NCBI GenBank assembly: GCA_003024785.1
Contig: PUQB01000080.1
Location: 124,001-188,000, forward strand
Reading direction: 5' to 3'
DNA from: Selaginella tamariscina
Lineage: Eukaryota; Streptophyta; Lycopodiopsida; Selaginellales; Selaginellaceae
Length of the DNA stretch: 64,000 nt
In this document: piece after piece, positions 60,737 through 64,000 of the stretch
How positions within the stretch are numbered: the first letter of the stretch is position 1
How the letters are laid out: every line of letters starts with the position of its first letter
Notes under the pieces: generated by a model
Database searches by the model: none
Told to the model about the DNA's origin: nothing
What the model saw: only the letters and a program-made list of their open reading frames with translations
Made by a program: the position numbers and the translations under genes

Positions 60737-62660
60737 GTAATACACAAAAAATTTGATTAAATGTTAAACTTGTTTACAGTTTATCGGCAAAGAACTTATT
60801 AACACGGGGAACCAGTTCAAGGTGGCGTGCTTTAGGAAGGACAGCCCCAAAGCCTTCCGACATATCAAGCTCTTCCGGACGCATACCGTCCGGCAGCTGC
60901 CAATCAAAAACATTTAATAAGCTGCCAAGAACATAATGTGTCTCCACCAGGGCTAGCTGTGCTCCGGGGCATATTCTCCTCCGGAGCCGAAGGGAAGAAC
61001 TTCATAGTGCTGTCCTCGTACATCGGTAGATGTATTCAAAAACCTGTAAAAAATACACATTAATCAGTAAAAATACGTCTCTCTCTCTCTCTCTCACACA
61101 CGCACACACGCACACACACCTGTCCGGATCAAACTTCAAGGGTTCTTTCCATACAGTGGGATCCCTTCCAATGGCATATGCATTAACGAATAACCTCGTC
61201 TTAGCGGGTATGACGTAATCGAGAACTTTGCATTCTTCAGTAGATTCGTGAGGGATCATTAGTGGTGTTGGTGGATGAAGTCTCAAAGTCTCCTTAATAA
61301 TCGCTTGTAAGTAACTCAACTTTGAAATATCCTCTTCCTCTAGATGCCTCTTTCTCCCTGTATTTATATTAATTATATTAATAAAAATGGCTTAATATAT
61401 GATATGGTGTTTACCTGTCACCGCCTCGATCTCTTTCTGGGCTTTCTCGAGAAGAGATGGATTCCGGGTAAGTTCTGATAAGGACCATTCTAGTAAGATA
61501 GATGTAGTATCACTCCCTGCAACAAGCATATCCTGTAAACAAAACAGGATTAGTACAGTTGTTAAGCAAGTGATTAGTTGACTTACGAAGGCTATCCCTT
61601 TGATGTTCTTCTTGGTTAGAGCACGATCTTGTGCTAGTGAGAGAAGGATATCTATGAAATCCTTTGATCTTTTCCCATGTTTGTTCCAGTTCTCCTCGTG
61701 TTCTTGGAGCTCTCTCCCTAAGAATTCATCCATTTTTGCGTGTAGTGTGTCTAATCTTCTGAGCGAGAATGTATCCATAAACTTGAGGTAAGGCAAGACA
61801 TCGCCGATATACACGCGCCCTCCTTCAGAGTGCCTCCATGAATTGCTTCTTAAACTGTACAGCGCGGTCTCTCTCGCGCTGATCGTTGATAGACAAGAAG
61901 CTCTTGCTGAAGCACATCCTCATCATGAAGTTGAAAGTGAGATCGCTCATCATGGCCGCCAGATCGACCTTCTCGCCCTTCTCCGCGTAATGGGTTATCT
62001 CAGATAAGAACTGCAATACCTCCGTCTTCCTCATCTCGTGGAAGCTTTGTATCTGCTTGGCACTGAAGAGTTCCAGGTTGCATATCTTCCTCAGATTCTT
62101 CCAGTGCTCTCCGTACGGGGCAAATACGACATCGTGGGGCTGATATGCGAAGTGTACTGCCTGGATAACCATCGGTCGGGAAGCGAATACCTAGAGATGA
62201 CACCGTATATTAGCACAGAGAGGGAGGGAGAGAGAGAGTATATATACCTGATCGTGGGTTTTCAGAACCTCCTTTGCCATTTTTGCAGACGAGACTACAA
62301 GTGTGTTAACCGATCCGAGCTTAAGAAACATGAAATCCCCGTACTTACGAGAAAGCTCCAGTAAGGAACGGTGAGGAGAGTTACCCATGAGATGCAGATG
62401 CCCAAATACGGGAAATGCGATTCCCGGGGATGGCGGTAGCTTGTTCTTTCGGGAATATGTATAAAATGCATAGCAGAGCGTGAGTGTTAACAATAGTATT
62501 GCAACAAGAAACTCCATATCTGCAGATTAACAATGGTCAAGTATGTGAAACTTGTAAAATAGAAAGTGTGTTATTCGTTTAGAAACTGGATATTTATATT
62601 AAATGCATGCATGCAAACCCTAGCTAGTTCACCAATTCAAATTTTGAAAGTGTCATGTGC
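60570..62660 (-). repeat. Right arm of the 2.1-kb inverted repeat
   Basis: Reverse complement of 51,585-53,720; arm centres are about 9 kb apart, with ~6.85 kb between arms. Confidence 0.88.
60774..62517 (-). CDS. Cytochrome P450, CYP71 clan, copy 5
   Basis: Twin of the gene at 51,727-53,464, with the same four introns and the same motifs: anchor [19 protein letters not shown]-helix [29 protein letters not shown], and a haem loop reading PFGSG followed by a shift before the GAQLA end. The C-terminus reads [16 protein letters not shown]. It has two frame breaks: CTCT versus CTCTCT at ~61,832 and a missing G in the haem loop at ~60,982. At both places copy 4 is in frame, while copy 5 is in frame wherever copy 4 is broken. 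That complementarity suggests indel errors or very recent decay. Confidence 0.87.
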
Positions 62661-63704
62661 GTGTGAACGTTTACAAGGAGAAAACACGTAAACTGTTCAA
62701 TTCAACTGTCTGACTGTTGACCAAAACGGGACACAAAAAGTCAAATTGTAACAACGTAACGACAACCTATCGTATATATACGTCAACATTACATCGGTGT
62801 ATGTTCGTAAATATAGAAGCGTGTACGCGTGGTGTATATCTGTTGTTTTTCCCAAAATGTCGCTAGCTTTACGTGTACGAATGGTTAACTGATACGCCTC
62901 CTCTATAACAAAAACATATTGTATTATATAATGAGGCAACATAACCACGCAACTACACATTCATCGTTTACCTTTTAGGTGATTTGAACGGTCTGGATTT
63001 TACTGGCGGCAGCCATCGATACTTAACATCATGCATACGTAGTCCGTATATTCAATTTGATTCGGCGCGCAAGATATAAATAAAAGCCACGATTGGAGAA
63101 TTTAATCTAGTCAATGCAAATAAATACATTTTAATAAATAATTTAAGAAATATTTGTTACGTTTCAAATAATGCGTGCGTTTTATATATATATATATATA
63201 TATATTACACAGATAACTCTAGTGACGTCAATCCTCGGCTTAAGAGAACTCAACGTTGACGTATTCTGGGGACGTAGATAACGGACCACATATTAAAGTA
63301 AATGCAAAGTGGTATTTTAACATTTTATATGCACAGATTATACTCTATACTATATGTTATGTATGTATACTTGTACAATGTGCAGTTTTGTATGTGCTAG
63401 CTCAGTATATTATATGCACAGATACTAAATATGAATATCCTAACACAAAGTATATGCCAGCTAAACAATGCTTTCAACACACACACACACACACACACAA
63501 CATTTGTACACGTACTCAATAAAAAACGATGGTAGATTTAGTAAAAATAATGCTTAAACAGATGTGGGAGAAAGGGGATATTCTTTTTTATAGATAACTC
63601 TGCCGTTCTTCACTGCTCCGATTGAACTATACTATTTCTGTAACAAAATAAGCAACTAACAAGCTTGGTTACGCTTTATGTTTCACACTATCTTATAAAT
63701 ATAT
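62661..63704. other. Intergenic region
   Basis: 5' flank of P450 copy 5 and AT-rich sequence with (TA)n at ~63,184 and (CA)n at ~63,478. No gene supported. Confidence 0.5.
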
Positions 63705-63944
63705 TTGTATATATTATTATTCTATTGTTATATAGAAGTTGTTATGAGAATGAAATATATAAACAACTTATATGTGTGTGCGTGTATGGGTCTAGAACTG
63801 AACGTCACAGAGGAACAAGCAAGTAAGGTAATGGGGTTGGACCTGATCGAGCATGCTCCCTTTAACTTTAAGATGGCTGATCAAAGAAGTGAAGCCCGTA
63901 AGAATAGTGAGAGGAGTTGCTTCAGTAAAAAGATTCTAATATAA
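63705..63944 (+). CDS. Possible terminal exon of an unidentified gene
   Basis: An open frame from ~63,770 reads LELNVTEEQASKVMGLDLIEHAPFNF and ends at TAA 63,942-63,944. It has better composition than the flank. The EExxxxxGLDxxEH pattern faintly resembles the cytosolic tail of MEP/AMT-type ammonium transporters, but nothing upstream in the window supports a transporter. It could also be spurious. Confidence 0.25.
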   Translation: MYILLFYCYIEVVMRMKYINNLYVCACMGLELNVTEEQASKVMGLDLIEHAPFNFKMADQRSEARKNSERSCFSKKILI

Positions 63945-64000
63945 GATATTCTTGTTTTTCCTTGTGGCATGAAAGAATATTGTTTATATTATGCTCTTAA

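Noticed and set aside
63705..63944. Confident call of an ammonium transporter
   Set aside because: Only a short tail-like pattern is visible, with no transmembrane exons upstream within the window.

Overview
The window reads as land-plant nuclear DNA. It is AT-rich and intron-rich, with (TTTAGGG)n-type interstitial telomeric repeats, CYP71-clan (A-type) cytochrome P450s, a PPR fragment, Ty3/gypsy remnants and a eukaryotic tRNA-Pro. A DUF7869-type transposase and a Crinkler/RHS-like NTPase make a non-seed plant (bryophyte, lycophyte or fern) more likely than a seed plant. That placement is inference. Many conserved exons, including those of a LAMMER kinase, carry single-base frame breaks. I therefore treat frame breaks as possible assembly indels rather than automatic proof of pseudogenes.

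1-5 kb is a worn Ty3/gypsy retrotransposon on the minus strand, containing a 1.5-kb inverted repeat. 5,007-19,899 is the main discovery candidate: a roughly 14.9-kb element bounded by 19-bp terminal inverted repeats (18/19 identical). It holds (i) a minus-strand FCP1/NIF-like HAD phosphatase gene, (ii) a minus-strand gene with a ParB/Srx-like segment and a C-terminal methyltransferase-like motif, (iii) two arrays of the 18-bp palindrome GGCGGGATTAATCCCGCC at about 44-bp spacing, nested in longer hairpins, (iv) a central microsatellite/satellite block with telomere-like repeats, and (v) a plus-strand DDE transposase-like gene (DUF7869 type). The two gene groups diverge from the centre and each lies next to one array. 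A 220-bp MITE at 37.25 kb shares both ends of the element, which supports its mobility. A degraded second copy of the ParB-like gene lies at 21.4-24.4 kb in the opposite orientation.

28.7-33.3 kb holds three damaged P450 copies, followed by scraps of a retrotransposon and a PPR gene and a broken Crinkler/RHS-like NTPase (34.3-35.8 kb, minus). 38.0-49.3 kb is the ordinary genic island: LAMMER kinase (+), CCR4-type nuclease/phosphatase (-), UBL-WLM-PUB metalloprotease (+) and an unrecognised coiled-coil gene (-).

51.6-62.7 kb is a 2.1-kb inverted repeat. Each arm carries a nearly full-length P450 gene, and the arms flank a decayed Ty3/gypsy element with its own LTRs and a tRNA-Pro(AGG). The remaining intervals are AT-rich, with simple repeats and no supported gene.
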